DNA of 36,939 nucleotides from an uncultured Chloroflexota bacterium (lineage in GTDB: Bacteria; Chloroflexota; Dehalococcoidia; CAUJGQ01): NCBI GenBank assembly GCA_937879875.1, contig CALFMN010000061.1:1-36939 (forward strand), given 5' to 3'. The stretch's first letter is position 1. Each line of letters begins with the position of its first letter. Positions 1 through 8,540 of this stretch are shown here, one piece after another. Made by a program: the position numbers and the translations under genes. The notes below the pieces were generated by a model. The model was given only the letters and a program-made list of their open reading frames with translations. It was not told the origin of the DNA and did not search any database.

Positions 1-345
1 CCCCGTCGGCGAGGCGCTCGGCGTCGGGGTGGGCGTGCCGCTGGCCGTGGCCGCCGGTGTGGGAGAGGCGGTGGCGACGCCGGTGGCGGGCTGCTTGGCC
101 TGGGCCAGCGCCTGCGCCTGGGCGGGGGAGAGGTGGTCGGGGACGCCGTGCCGGTGCGCGGCCGGGGTGAGGTCCGGGCGCGGGGGATGGTGGGTCAGCA
201 CCTGTGGTGGCGGCGTGGCCGCGCGCGGTGGCGGGGATGGCGTGACGGTGCCCGAGTGGGCGGCAGTGACAGCGGCCGCGGCGCCGAAGGGGAGGACGGC
301 GCATGCGGCGAGGATCAGGACCAGCGCGCGGCGGGGTGGGCGCAT
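1..345 (-). CDS. Secreted Pro/Thr/Ala-rich protein, N-terminal part only
   Basis: Reading leftward from an ATG at 345-343, the frame stays open to the window edge (115 codons), so the C-terminus is missing. The start has a good ribosome site (GGAGGT, about 6 bases upstream). Residues 1-28 look like a Sec signal peptide: MRPPRR, then a hydrophobic stretch ALVLILAACAVLPFGAAAAV ending in an Ala-rich cleavage region. Cys15 gives a lipobox-like LAAC, but the hydrophobic stretch continues beyond it, so signal peptidase I cleavage seems more likely than a lipoprotein. The mature part is low-complexity: Pro/Thr/Ala/His-rich, with TPTP-type runs near the edge, as in extracellular linkers or stalks. 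No catalytic domain is visible in the part present. Function unknown; the secreted nature is the only firm inference. Confidence 0.6.
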   Translation of the reverse strand, partial: MRPPRRALVLILAACAVLPFGAAAAVTAAHSGTVTPSPPPRAATPPPQVLTHHPPRPDLTPAAHRHGVPDHLSPAQAQALAQAKQPATGVATASPTPAATASGTPTPTPSASPTG

Positions 346-632
346 CCGGCACCTCCGCGCTGCAGCTCCGTGCAGCGGCACGCCTCCTACCCTGCGCCCC
401 GTGGTGCACGCGAACAATACGGTTAGGGTGAAGAGTTGGTTGCTCGTTACTGATCTTTTGCTGTTCAGGACAGCTCAGATGCCGCGCCGAAGCCGGCGAC
501 TGCCGCCTGCCAGATCAGACCGGGTGCCCTGCAGTGGGACCAGGCGCGAGGACGAGCCACTTCTCCTGCCCAGCCGTGAGCGGCCGCGCCAGCTAGCGAC
601 GTGCGTGGAGCGAGGGACTCGGATGCCTTAGC

Positions 633-836
633 TCACGCGTCGAGCCGGCGACGAATGTCTTCCAGCGTTACGTACTCGCCGCGGGCGATCTCCGCTTCGG
701 CAGCCTCGACCCGCGCCAGATCTTCGTCGGTGAGCGTGTCGGGATCGGCGCGCATGTTGAGGAAGTCGAGCAGTTCCTCGGCTTCCTCCTCGGACAGCGT
801 ATCGACGATCTGGTGCAGCATTTCCTTGACGGTCAT
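633..836 (-). CDS. Small antitoxin-like protein, 67 aa
   Basis: A short acidic helical protein starting MTVKEMLHQIVDTLSEEE and ending ARGEYVTLEDIRRRLDA. The ending EIARGEYVTLEDIRR is the pattern seen at the C-terminus of many small antitoxin-like proteins of type II toxin-antitoxin modules, where it binds the toxin. An ATG 84 bases further upstream would add 28 Arg/Cys-rich residues unlike the family. I chose the internal ATG because the conserved part begins there and because a TATACT element sits exactly 6 bases before it, fitting a leaderless mRNA. No toxin gene is next to it on either side (a PIN or RelE-type partner would be expected), so it is an orphan or has another role. Family assignment is by pattern only. 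Confidence 0.6.
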   Translation of the reverse strand: MTVKEMLHQIVDTLSEEEAEELLDFLNMRADPDTLTDEDLARVEAAEAEIARGEYVTLEDIRRRLDA

Positions 837-842
837 GCATCC

Positions 843-848
843 AGTATA
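843..848 (-). promoter_or_regulatory. Candidate -10 element of the antitoxin-like gene
   Basis: On the minus strand this reads TATACT, followed by six bases (GGATGC) and then the ATG of the small gene. A start site at the usual distance from a -10 box would fall on or next to the A of the ATG, giving a leaderless transcript. I found no -35 hexamer at 16-18 bases. Confidence 0.4.
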
Positions 849-978
849 TCGGGCCACCGGCAGAACGGGCGGAATGCAACGGCACGATCGTCGCTCTCGA
901 TCGGCTCCACGCTGCGCCATTCGGGCCTGTCCCCGCGCTTCCCTATCGCCGCTTAACGTGCAGGTGACGCCCGGTTGC

Positions 979-984
979 TACACT
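979..984 (+). promoter_or_regulatory. Candidate -10 element upstream of the transglutaminase gene
   Basis: TACACT followed by GG, 53 bases before the chosen ATG. A very similar TACACTGA lies before the formate dehydrogenase genes at 3382. The -35 region is not recognisable. Confidence 0.3.
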
Positions 985-990
985 GGACGG

Positions 991-1009
991 GCGTCCGTTC
1001 GCCGGACGC
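991..1009 (+). other. Leader hairpin before the transglutaminase gene
   Basis: Perfect 7-bp inverted repeat GCGTCCG / CGGACGC around a TTCGC loop. It lies between the putative -10 box and the start codon, so it would be in the 5' leader of the mRNA. A role in mRNA stability or translation is possible but unproven. Confidence 0.35.
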
Positions 1010-1037
1010 GCTATCTGGTGCTCCGAGGTCTCGCTGC

Positions 1038-3320
1038 ATGACATGCCCTGCGGCCGCCGGCTCCGGCCGATCGGCCTCATTTCGACCGCTTCCCGATCTG
1101 CTCTCCCTCCTGCTGCTGGTCGCGGCGCTGACGCCCGCCGCGGTGGTGTTCAGCCGCCTGAGCCTGTGGGATCGCTATCAGCAGCCCTGGCCGGCCTTCA
1201 TCTGCGGTGCCGCCTGCTGCGGGCTGGCCGCCGTGGCGCGCCGGCCGGCCTGGCTCCTGCTGCTGGCGCTCGCGCTCGGCGTTGCCGCCGTCTACGCGAC
1301 GGTGCTGCGGGTCCAGCCAGGACCGGGACTATCTCTCGCCGACGACCAGGCGCGCACGCATCTGCTGCAGTGGTGGCGGCTGCTGCGCGACGGCGATGCC
1401 GTGCACGACGACCTTGCCGTGAGCGCCTGGACGACCGGGCTCGCCTGGCTGGTGGGCATGTGGGCGGCCTGGGCGGCGCTGCGCGCGGGCTGGCACTGGC
1501 TTGTGCTTACCCTGGCGGGCGCGGTCCTGCTTTCGAGCATCGGCGTTACCCATCGCTGGCCCTCGGCGGGACTCGTTCTCTTCCTCTACGCCGCGCTGCT
1601 CTTCCTGGCACGGCAGAATCACGCTCGGCGGCGCGCGGACGCGGCTCGCCGGGGCGTACCCGCTGCGCTGTCGGGCGGTCGCGCCGCGGTTGCCCATGCG
1701 GCTCTGGTGCTGGCCGGCGCGGCCGGCATCGTAGCGCTCGGCTGGGTGATCCCCGGCGCGCGCTGGCGGCTGCCGGAATTCATGCACGGCCATGCCTCAC
1801 GGCAGACGACCGGTTCGCAAGCCTCCTCACAGAGCGAACATCCGCTCAGCGTGTTGCACGATTTCGGCGCCGTACTGCCGTTCTCCGGCCCGGTCGCGCT
1901 GGGCGACGGCGTGGTGGCAACCGTGAAAGCGGACCAGCCGGGGTATCTGTTCGGCGTTTCGTACGACGTCTATGAGGGCAACGGCTGGGCATCTTCCGCT
2001 GTCGACGGAACCGCCGGCACGGCGCAGGTCGAAGAGGCCCGCGGCGCGCAGGCAGGATTATTCGTTCGCCGCGATGGCGGGGCGGCGCTGCAAGACGCGC
2101 CGCCGTACCTCAGCAGCTTGGCGGTTACCGTCACGGTCACCCCGGCACAGCCCGGCAGCGTGCTGTTCGCCGCGGGGCCGCCGCTTGGTGTCGCTGCAGC
2201 GAGCGCTGGCCCGTCGTTACGTGTGGTCAACCGCGGGATAAAAGGCGCACCGCCGGGCGAGCTTACCGAGCTCATGGCCGCGGCGCCGATTCCCGCCGGC
2301 GCCAGTTACGCGACCGAGGGGCTGATCTCTGGCGCCGATTCTGCCGCATTGGCAGCGGCGACGGCCGGCGGCGGCGGCTGGCTCAACGCCTACACGCAGG
2401 TGCCGCGCACAGTCCCGCAGCGCGTCCGCGACCTCGCGGCGCAGGTCACTGCTGGTGCGAGCAGTGACTACGAGCGGGCGACGCGTATCCAGAACTATCT
2501 GCGCACGCTGCCGTACGACGCCGACATCATGGCGCCGCCGCATGGCGAAGACGGCGTGGACTACCTGTTGTTCGAGGCGGGGCGCGGCTACTGTGACTAT
2601 TTTGCCTCGGCAATGGCGGTGATGCTGCGCAGCGCCGGTGTGCCCGCCCGTGTGGTCGTCGGGTATGTCATGCACGAGCGCACCACGGACGGAACCTTCA
2701 CCGTGCGCGAGCACGACGCCCACGCCTGGACGGAGGTCTACTTCCAGGGCTACGGCTGGCAGCGCTTCGACGCCACGCCCGGCGGCGCGGCGGCCTTCGC
2801 GCCGGGCGCCGCATTGTCCGCATCGATCGGCGCCGCGCTGACCTCGCCCGGCGCGTCAGCAGCACTGCAAAGCCCCGCCGTACAGCCGCCCGCACCTGCC
2901 GGTACGCTGCCCTCGTCAACCCGTTCAACGAACGCCGCTGCGTCGGAAGACTCGCTCTCGGTCTGGCTGCTCTGGCTCGCACTGCTGGCTGCCGCGGCGT
3001 TGGCCGGCTCGTATGCACTGGTGCTGCGGCTGCGCGACCCGCGCCGCGCCGCGATCGCGGCGTGGCTTGGCGGCAGCGCGGCGGCGCGGTTGCTGGTGCG
3101 GGCGCCGGCACGCAGCGAAACGCCCAACGAGTTTGCCGAGGCCGTCGTGCGGCGATCACCGCGGGCGGCCGGCTTGCGCGGACTGGCGTCAGCCTACGCG
3201 GCGGCGCGCTACGGTCCGCCGGGTGCGAAACTGCCGCTGAAGTCACGCCTCTGGCGCGCCTTCGTACTGACCGTCGCCGGGCTGACGTGGGACCGGCTAC
3301 GGCGACGTGGGAAGGAGTAG
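1038..3320 (+). CDS. Membrane-anchored transglutaminase-like protein (TgpA/DUF3488 type)
   Basis: A 760-residue protein. The N-terminal quarter has about six hydrophobic segments (for example DLLSLLLLVAALTPAAVVF and WLLLLALALGVAAVYATVL). A large extracytoplasmic part follows, holding a transglutaminase core with the catalytic triad visible: Cys519 in GYCDYFASAMA, His562 in HDAHAWTEVYF, Asp578 in QRFDATPG. A single C-terminal membrane segment (LWLALLAAAALAGSYALVL) leads to a short cytoplasmic DUF4129-like tail. This is the order of TgpA proteins, whose exact substrate is mostly unknown; in Chloroflexota and Actinobacteria they often sit with MoxR/DUF58 genes, which are absent here. The frame is open up to a TTG at 975. 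I prefer the ATG at 1038 because it has GAGG upstream and directly precedes the first membrane segment. Confidence 0.88.
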   Translation: MTCPAAAGSGRSASFRPLPDLLSLLLLVAALTPAAVVFSRLSLWDRYQQPWPAFICGAACCGLAAVARRPAWLLLLALALGVAAVYATVLRVQPGPGLSLADDQARTHLLQWWRLLRDGDAVHDDLAVSAWTTGLAWLVGMWAAWAALRAGWHWLVLTLAGAVLLSSIGVTHRWPSAGLVLFLYAALLFLARQNHARRRADAARRGVPAALSGGRAAVAHAALVLAGAAGIVALGWVIPGARWRLPEFMHGHASRQTTGSQASSQSEHPLSVLHDFGAVLPFSGPVALGDGVVATVKADQPGYLFGVSYDVYEGNGWASSAVDGTAGTAQVEEARGAQAGLFVRRDGGAALQDAPPYLSSLAVTVTVTPAQPGSVLFAAGPPLGVAAASAGPSLRVVNRGIKGAPPGELTELMAAAPIPAGASYATEGLISGADSAALAAATAGGGGWLNAYTQVPRTVPQRVRDLAAQVTAGASSDYERATRIQNYLRTLPYDADIMAPPHGEDGVDYLLFEAGRGYCDYFASAMAVMLRSAGVPARVVVGYVMHERTTDGTFTVREHDAHAWTEVYFQGYGWQRFDATPGGAAAFAPGAALSASIGAALTSPGASAALQSPAVQPPAPAGTLPSSTRSTNAAASEDSLSVWLLWLALLAAAALAGSYALVLRLRDPRRAAIAAWLGGSAAARLLVRAPARSETPNEFAEAVVRRSPRAAGLRGLASAYAAARYGPPGAKLPLKSRLWRAFVLTVAGLTWDRLRRRGKE

Positions 3321-3381
3321 CAGGCGAGAGCGAAACCCGGCCTGGCGCCCAGCCGCCGCCGCTTCTGCGTCACGCCGGGTG

Positions 3382-3387
3382 TACACT
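3382..3387 (+). promoter_or_regulatory. Candidate -10 element of the formate dehydrogenase operon
   Basis: TACACT directly preceded by TG, 68 bases before the first ATG of the operon. It resembles the TACACTGG at 979. No good -35 hexamer is visible. Confidence 0.3.
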
Positions 3388-3455
3388 GAGCCTCGGCGGG
3401 CAGGCAGCGCCAACGGCACGCCGGCCGCGCCAGGCAACTGCATGAGGCGCTGACG

Positions 3456-5435
3456 ATGACCACCGCGGCTCGCGGCTACGCTCCGCTGCTGCAAGCGCTG
3501 CCGCGCGAGCGTACGGCCCTGCTGCCAGGGCTGCATCTCTTGCAACACGGAGACGGCTACATCTCGCCCGAGGGCCTGCGGGCGCTGGCCGACCGCATCC
3601 GCGTACCGGCCGTCGAAGTGCATGCCGCCGCCAGCACCTACAACGAGCTGCGCTTCGCGCCGGCGCCGCCTGGCTTGCGCCGCGTCTGCACCGGCCTCGC
3701 CTGCCGCTTGAACGGCGCCGACGCGCTGCTGCGCGACGAGCGGGCGAGCGGCGCATCCGTCGAGGAGGTCGCCTGCTTCTTCAACTGCGGCGTCGCGCCG
3801 GTTGTGGAAAGAGGCGAGCCGGCGACGATGCACGGCAAGGGCGACCGGTGGGCGGATGCGTCCTCGGCGGCTGAGCGGCACCCGCTAAGTCCGCCGCTGC
3901 CATCGATCGACGGTCATCATCGCATGGCGCTGCTTGTGGGCGGCGGCAGCTGCGGGCGGGCTGTGCGGGCGGAACAGGTGCTGGCAGCGCTGCGCGCGGC
4001 CGCCGCGGGCCGGGCGCTCGACGTGGTCGAAACGGGCTGCGACGGCGCCTGCTGGGCGCAGCCGCTCGTGAGGCTACGGCTGGCGAACGGCGTGACTTCG
4101 GTTCTGGCCTTCAACGCCACGCCGGGCGACGCGGAGCGACTGGTCGCTGCCGGCGCAGCCGGGCCGGGTGTCAATGATGACCGGCGAGAGCCGTATGGCG
4201 AGTGGTTAAGCGGGCAGGAGCGGCGCGTGCTGGCCCGCTGCGGCGCGGTCGATCCGGAATCGCTGGCGGAGCATCGCGCCGGCGGCGGCTACGCGGCCTG
4301 GGAACGGGTGCGCCGCCTGTTCAGCCCGGAGGCGGTGCAACAGCTCGTGGCCGAATCCGGCCTGCTCGGGCGCGGCGGCGCCTACTTCCCCGTCGCGCGC
4401 AAGTGGGAAACGGCGACGCGTGCGGCAGGCGACGTGTATCTCGTCGTCAACCTCGAAGAGGGCGAGCCAGGTGTTTACAAAGACCGCCATCTCTGCGAGG
4501 GCGACCCGCACGCCGTGCTCGAAGGCACGCTGATCGCTGCCCACGCGCTGCAGGCGCCGCGCGTGTACCTGTATATCAACGGCCAGGCGGACCTGGCCGC
4601 GCGGCGCATGGATCTGGCGATCGCACAGGCACGCGAGGCCCAATTACTTCCCGACGGCCTGCTCATCGAGATCCGGCGCGGGGCCGGCGGCTACGTCTGC
4701 GGCGAAGAGAGCGTGATCCTCAACAGCATTGAAGGGCAGCGGGCGGTGCCGCGCCTGCGCCCGCCCTTCCCCGCCGAGTCCGGCCTCTGGGGTCAGCCGA
4801 CCGTGATCAACAACGCCGAGACGCTCGCGTCGCTGCCGCTGATCATGCGGCACGGCAGCGGCTGGTTCCGTGCCGTCGGCAGCGAACAGGCGCCGGGCAC
4901 GAAGCTGCTCTGCGTCAGCGGCGCCGTGCCGCGGCCGGGACTGGTGGAAGCGCCGTTCGGTACGCCGCTGCGGCAGATCGTGGAGGGCATGGCGGGTGCG
5001 GAGCGCGGGCGCACGGTCGCAATCGTCGCCGGCGGGCCGTCCGGCGGTCTTATCCCCGAGCGGTTGCTCGATCTGCCGCTGCGGCCGGGCACACTCGACG
5101 ACGGCGGCGCAATCCTCGGCGCCGGCGGCATTACCGTGATCGACGAGACACTCACGCCGATCGAAGTCGCGCGGCAGCTCACGGCATACAACGCGGCCGA
5201 GTCGTGCGGCAAGTGCACCCCGTGTCGCGAAGGTGCGGCCCGCACCGAGGCGCTGCTGGCGCGGGCCGCAATCGCCGGCCTCGACAGCGCGGCGCGGTCG
5301 CAGTTCGACGCGCTGAATGAAACGATCAGGCTGGCGTCGCTGTGTGGCCTCGGGCAGGCGGCGCCGAATCCCGTCACCAGCCTGCTGCGCCACTGGCCCA
5401 TCGAGGGCGGTGGGCAGCCGGCAGCAGGGAACTGA
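3456..5435 (+). CDS. nuoF: NAD-dependent formate dehydrogenase, diaphorase subunit (NuoE-NuoF fusion)
   Basis: A 659-residue protein that should pass electrons from formate oxidation to NAD+. Residues 1-120 are a NuoE-like thioredoxin-fold domain with the [2Fe-2S] ligand pattern Cys78-x4-Cys83 and Cys107-x3-Cys111. A second thioredoxin-like segment (about 150-235) has cysteines in GGGSCGRA and ETGCDGACW, as in HoxF/NuoF-type N-termini. The NuoF core follows: GRGGAYFP and NLEEGEPGVYKDR for NADH/FMN binding, GAGGYVCGEESVILNS, then the [4Fe-4S] ligands Cys584, Cys587, Cys590 in ESCGKCTPCREG and Cys630 in SLCGLG. The usual GRGGAGFP glycine is a Tyr. The gene lies 46 bases before the catalytic subunit, so the two are surely one operon. 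A free-standing complex I role is unlikely because no other nuo gene is present. Confidence 0.9.
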   Translation: MTTAARGYAPLLQALPRERTALLPGLHLLQHGDGYISPEGLRALADRIRVPAVEVHAAASTYNELRFAPAPPGLRRVCTGLACRLNGADALLRDERASGASVEEVACFFNCGVAPVVERGEPATMHGKGDRWADASSAAERHPLSPPLPSIDGHHRMALLVGGGSCGRAVRAEQVLAALRAAAAGRALDVVETGCDGACWAQPLVRLRLANGVTSVLAFNATPGDAERLVAAGAAGPGVNDDRREPYGEWLSGQERRVLARCGAVDPESLAEHRAGGGYAAWERVRRLFSPEAVQQLVAESGLLGRGGAYFPVARKWETATRAAGDVYLVVNLEEGEPGVYKDRHLCEGDPHAVLEGTLIAAHALQAPRVYLYINGQADLAARRMDLAIAQAREAQLLPDGLLIEIRRGAGGYVCGEESVILNSIEGQRAVPRLRPPFPAESGLWGQPTVINNAETLASLPLIMRHGSGWFRAVGSEQAPGTKLLCVSGAVPRPGLVEAPFGTPLRQIVEGMAGAERGRTVAIVAGGPSGGLIPERLLDLPLRPGTLDDGGAILGAGGITVIDETLTPIEVARQLTAYNAAESCGKCTPCREGAARTEALLARAAIAGLDSAARSQFDALNETIRLASLCGLGQAAPNPVTSLLRHWPIEGGGQPAAGN

Positions 5436-5481
5436 GAAATACGGTCGGTGCAGAGCCGGCCGACTTCAGGGGCTGGCAGTC

Positions 5482-8271
5482 ATGCTTGTGGCTTCGGGAT
5501 TGCAGGTAGAGGTTGATGGTCGAACAGTTGCGCTCGCCGACGGCGCCAGCGTGCTCGACGCGGTGCTCGCGGCCGGCGTCGATCTGCCGCACCTTTGCAA
5601 AGACCCGGATATGCCGGCGATCGGCGCTTGCCGCACCTGCCTGGTCGAGGTAGAGGGTCAACGCGGATTGGTCGCGGCCTGCGCCCTGCCCGCGCGCGAC
5701 GGCATGCGCGTCAACACTGCCGGCGAGCTGGCGCGACGGGCGCGGCGCACGGTGCTCGACCTGACCCTGGCGATGGGCGACGGCGATCGCTCCGTCGTCG
5801 GCGCCTTCGGCGTCAACGAATTGACGCATCACGCGGCGGCGCACGGCCTCCATGCGCCGTCGTTTGCGCCGCGCGAGCAGCCGAACGCGCACGCGCCCGA
5901 CACGAGCAATCCCTTCTTTACCCTGTCGATGAACGACTGCATCCTGTGTGGACGTTGCGCCGTGGCCTGCGACGACGTGCAGCACATCGGCGCGATCGGC
6001 ATGCTCGGCAGCGCCCGCGGCGCCCACATCGGCGCTTTCGCGGACGGCCCGATCGGCCAGTCGAACTGCACCTCCTGCGGCCAGTGCGTCTCCGTCTGCC
6101 CGACCGGCGCCTTGCTGCCAAAGGCGGGCGTGCCAGTTCGGCCGCAAACGACGCACAGCACCTGCCCCTACTGCGGCGTCGGCTGCGGCGTGCAGGTGCA
6201 GGTGCAGAACGGCCAGATCGCGCGCGTGCTGGACGAGCCGCAAAACCTGAGCAGCGACGGCATGCTCTGCGTCAAAGGTCGCTTCGGCACCACCTTCGTC
6301 AACCACCCCGACCGCCTGACAACGCCGCTCATACGTAGGGCCGGCGTGCTGCAGCCGGCGAGCTGGGATGAGGCGCTGGATCTGGTCGCGGAGCGGCTGG
6401 TGGCGAGCCGCGGCCGCTTCGCCTGCTTCGCCTCCGCCAAGGCGACGAATGAAGACGGCTACGTGCTGCAGAAGTTCACCCGTCTGCTGATGGGCACCAA
6501 CAATATCGACCACTGCACGCGACTCTGCCATTCGCCCTCGGTCGAGGCGATGCTGGTGCAGGTCGGCTCCGGCGCCACCAGCAACTCGTACCAGGACTAC
6601 GAGGACGCCGGCTGCGTGATCGTGGCCGGCTGCGATCCGAGCAGCAATCACCCCGTCGTGGCCTCGCGCATGCGCCGCGCGATCGACCACGCGGGCGTGC
6701 GGCTGGTCGTGATCAATCCGCGGCGCATCGATCTGTGCGCGAAGGCGGAGGTCTGGCTGCGGCCGCTGCCGGGCACGGACGTGGCGCTGCTCAACGCGAT
6801 GGCGCGGGTGATCCTGGACGAAGGTCTGGCCGATACGCCGTTCATCGAACAACGTACCGAAGAGTTCGCCGCGTGGCGCGAGTCCGTCGAGTCGGCCTCG
6901 CTGGATGAGCTGGCGGGCATCTGCGGCGTGCCGCTGGCGGACATCCAGAGCGCGGCACGGCTCTACGCCCGCCCGCATGAATACGGCGGCCCTGCCGGGC
7001 GCACGGGCTCCTGCCTCGTCTGGGGCATGGGCATGACCCAGCACACGAACGGCACGCACAATGCCTACGCCTTGATCAACCTCGCCCTGCTGGCGGGACA
7101 GATGGGCCGGCCGGGCAATGGCATCAGCCCCTTGCGCGGGCAGAACAACGTGCAGGGCTGCGGTGATTCCGGCTGCGTTCCGGACGCGCTGCCGGGCTAT
7201 CAGAAGTACGCGGCGCCGGTGCTGGCGAAGTTCCAGTCCGCCTGGGGGGCGACGCTGCCGGCAGAGGAGGGGCTGCGTGCCACCGAGATCGTGGAAGGCG
7301 CACTGACGGGCGAGATCCGGGCGATGTACATCGTCGGCGAAAACCCGATGCTGACCGAACCGAACCTGCATCACGCGCGGGAGGCGATCGAGAAGCTTGA
7401 TTTCCTCGTCGTGCAGGACATCTTCCTGCACGAGACGGCGCAGGTCGCCGATGTCGTGCTGCCGGCCACGACCTTTGCGGAGAAGGACGGCACGTTCACC
7501 AACAGCGAGCGCCGCGTGCAGCGCGTGCGTCAGGCGCTGCCGCCGGCCGGCGCCACGCGCCCGGACTGGGCGATCTCGGCCGATCTGGCGCGGCGCGTGG
7601 CGTTGCGGCTCGGCGCCGACTCGGGCCAGTTCGCCTGGCAGCATCCTGCGCAGATCTGGGACGAGCTGGCCGCGCTCACGCCGTCGCTCTCCGGCATTTC
7701 GTACGCGCGACTGGAACGCGAGGGCGGCATTCAGTGGCCCTGCCCCACGTCCGACCACCCCGGCACGCCGCGCCTCTACGGCGAATCGTTCCCGCGCGGC
7801 AAGGGGCGCTTCATGCCGGTGCGTCAGGATCCGCCGGCGGCCGAACTGCCCGACCGGCGCTTCCCGCTGATTCTCAACACCGGCCGCATCCTGTATCACT
7901 GGCACGGCGGCACGATCACACGGCGCGTGGCGGGCCTGCTGGAACGCGCGCCGGTGGTGCAGCTCGCGTTGAGCCCGCAGGATGCGGCCATGCTGGAGGT
8001 CGCAGACGGTGAGCGCGTCACCGTCAGTTCGCGGCGCGGCGAGATCGAGGCCGTGGCGCTGGTAACCGACGCGCAACGGCCCGGCGAGGTCTTCGTGCCG
8101 TTCGTGCAGCTCGAAGGCGCCGCGGCCAACTTCCTCACGAACAACGTCTACGATCCGACGGCGAAGATCCCCGAGTACAAAGTCTGCGCGGTGCGCATCG
8201 ACAAAGCCGGCGCACCCGCTGGCTGGCGGCATGGCCGGCGCGAGACTGTCGGCGCGCCAGGCGATGGATAG
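5482..8271 (+). CDS. fdhF: Formate dehydrogenase, molybdopterin catalytic subunit
   Basis: A 929-residue protein that oxidises formate to CO2 at a Mo/W-bis-MGD centre. Domains in order: N-terminal [2Fe-2S] ferredoxin domain (Cys39, 50, 53, 67); a linker where relatives carry a His(Cys)3 cluster, but no cysteine is present in residues 87-130; two [4Fe-4S] motifs (Cys153/156/159/163 and Cys196/199/202/206); then the molybdopterin oxidoreductase domain with its own [4Fe-4S] (Cys228, 231, 235, 263). Cys349-His350 in DHCTRLCHSPSV is the expected metal-ligand Cys and neighbouring His, so this is a Cys, not a selenocysteine, enzyme. The C-terminal MGD-binding domain is present (LNTGRILYHWHGGT). I chose the ATG at 5482 (AGGGG about 10 bases upstream) because the open frame before it is only a shadow of the preceding gene's end. 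Accessory genes (fdhD, MoCo genes) are not in the window. Confidence 0.92.
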   Translation: MLVASGLQVEVDGRTVALADGASVLDAVLAAGVDLPHLCKDPDMPAIGACRTCLVEVEGQRGLVAACALPARDGMRVNTAGELARRARRTVLDLTLAMGDGDRSVVGAFGVNELTHHAAAHGLHAPSFAPREQPNAHAPDTSNPFFTLSMNDCILCGRCAVACDDVQHIGAIGMLGSARGAHIGAFADGPIGQSNCTSCGQCVSVCPTGALLPKAGVPVRPQTTHSTCPYCGVGCGVQVQVQNGQIARVLDEPQNLSSDGMLCVKGRFGTTFVNHPDRLTTPLIRRAGVLQPASWDEALDLVAERLVASRGRFACFASAKATNEDGYVLQKFTRLLMGTNNIDHCTRLCHSPSVEAMLVQVGSGATSNSYQDYEDAGCVIVAGCDPSSNHPVVASRMRRAIDHAGVRLVVINPRRIDLCAKAEVWLRPLPGTDVALLNAMARVILDEGLADTPFIEQRTEEFAAWRESVESASLDELAGICGVPLADIQSAARLYARPHEYGGPAGRTGSCLVWGMGMTQHTNGTHNAYALINLALLAGQMGRPGNGISPLRGQNNVQGCGDSGCVPDALPGYQKYAAPVLAKFQSAWGATLPAEEGLRATEIVEGALTGEIRAMYIVGENPMLTEPNLHHAREAIEKLDFLVVQDIFLHETAQVADVVLPATTFAEKDGTFTNSERRVQRVRQALPPAGATRPDWAISADLARRVALRLGADSGQFAWQHPAQIWDELAALTPSLSGISYARLEREGGIQWPCPTSDHPGTPRLYGESFPRGKGRFMPVRQDPPAAELPDRRFPLILNTGRILYHWHGGTITRRVAGLLERAPVVQLALSPQDAAMLEVADGERVTVSSRRGEIEAVALVTDAQRPGEVFVPFVQLEGAAANFLTNNVYDPTAKIPEYKVCAVRIDKAGAPAGWRHGRRETVGAPGDG

Positions 8272-8390
8272 GCTGAGTTCGGTTCACGCCGTCGCGATGC
8301 GATCTGGTTCGCGGTTCGGCGCAAGCTGATGCTTCCACCCGCGGAGGTGGCTGCTGGCCCGCTGTCAGGCGCCCGCATGGCGATACACCA

Positions 8391-8405
8391 TGCTGCATTG
8401 CAGCA
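8391..8405 (+). other. Small hairpin between formate dehydrogenase and prs
   Basis: Perfect 6-bp stem TGCTGC / GCAGCA with an ATT loop, 120 bases after the fdhF stop. There is no T-run, so it is at best a weak terminator. Confidence 0.2.
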
Positions 8406-8540
8406 GCTACAACGCACCCATGCGTCGAAGCGCCGGGTCTGCAGTGGCGGTTGGACGCGGCCGCGCCAGGCGGTGCCCCTCTCGAGCACGAACGTGCAAC
8501 ACTACGCTTGTGGCGGCGAGCGGCGACAGGAGGCGCACCG

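Noticed and set aside
346..632. Possible gene in the gap between the secreted protein and the antitoxin-like gene
   Set aside because: Frames here give Arg-rich, motif-free products with no ribosome site, so I treat it as non-coding.
5374..8232. A 952-codon open frame on the minus strand opposite the formate dehydrogenase gene
   Set aside because: It is an antisense shadow: its codons mirror fdhF, the product is Arg/His-rich without any recognisable motif, and the plus-strand gene has many conserved Fe-S and molybdopterin motifs.
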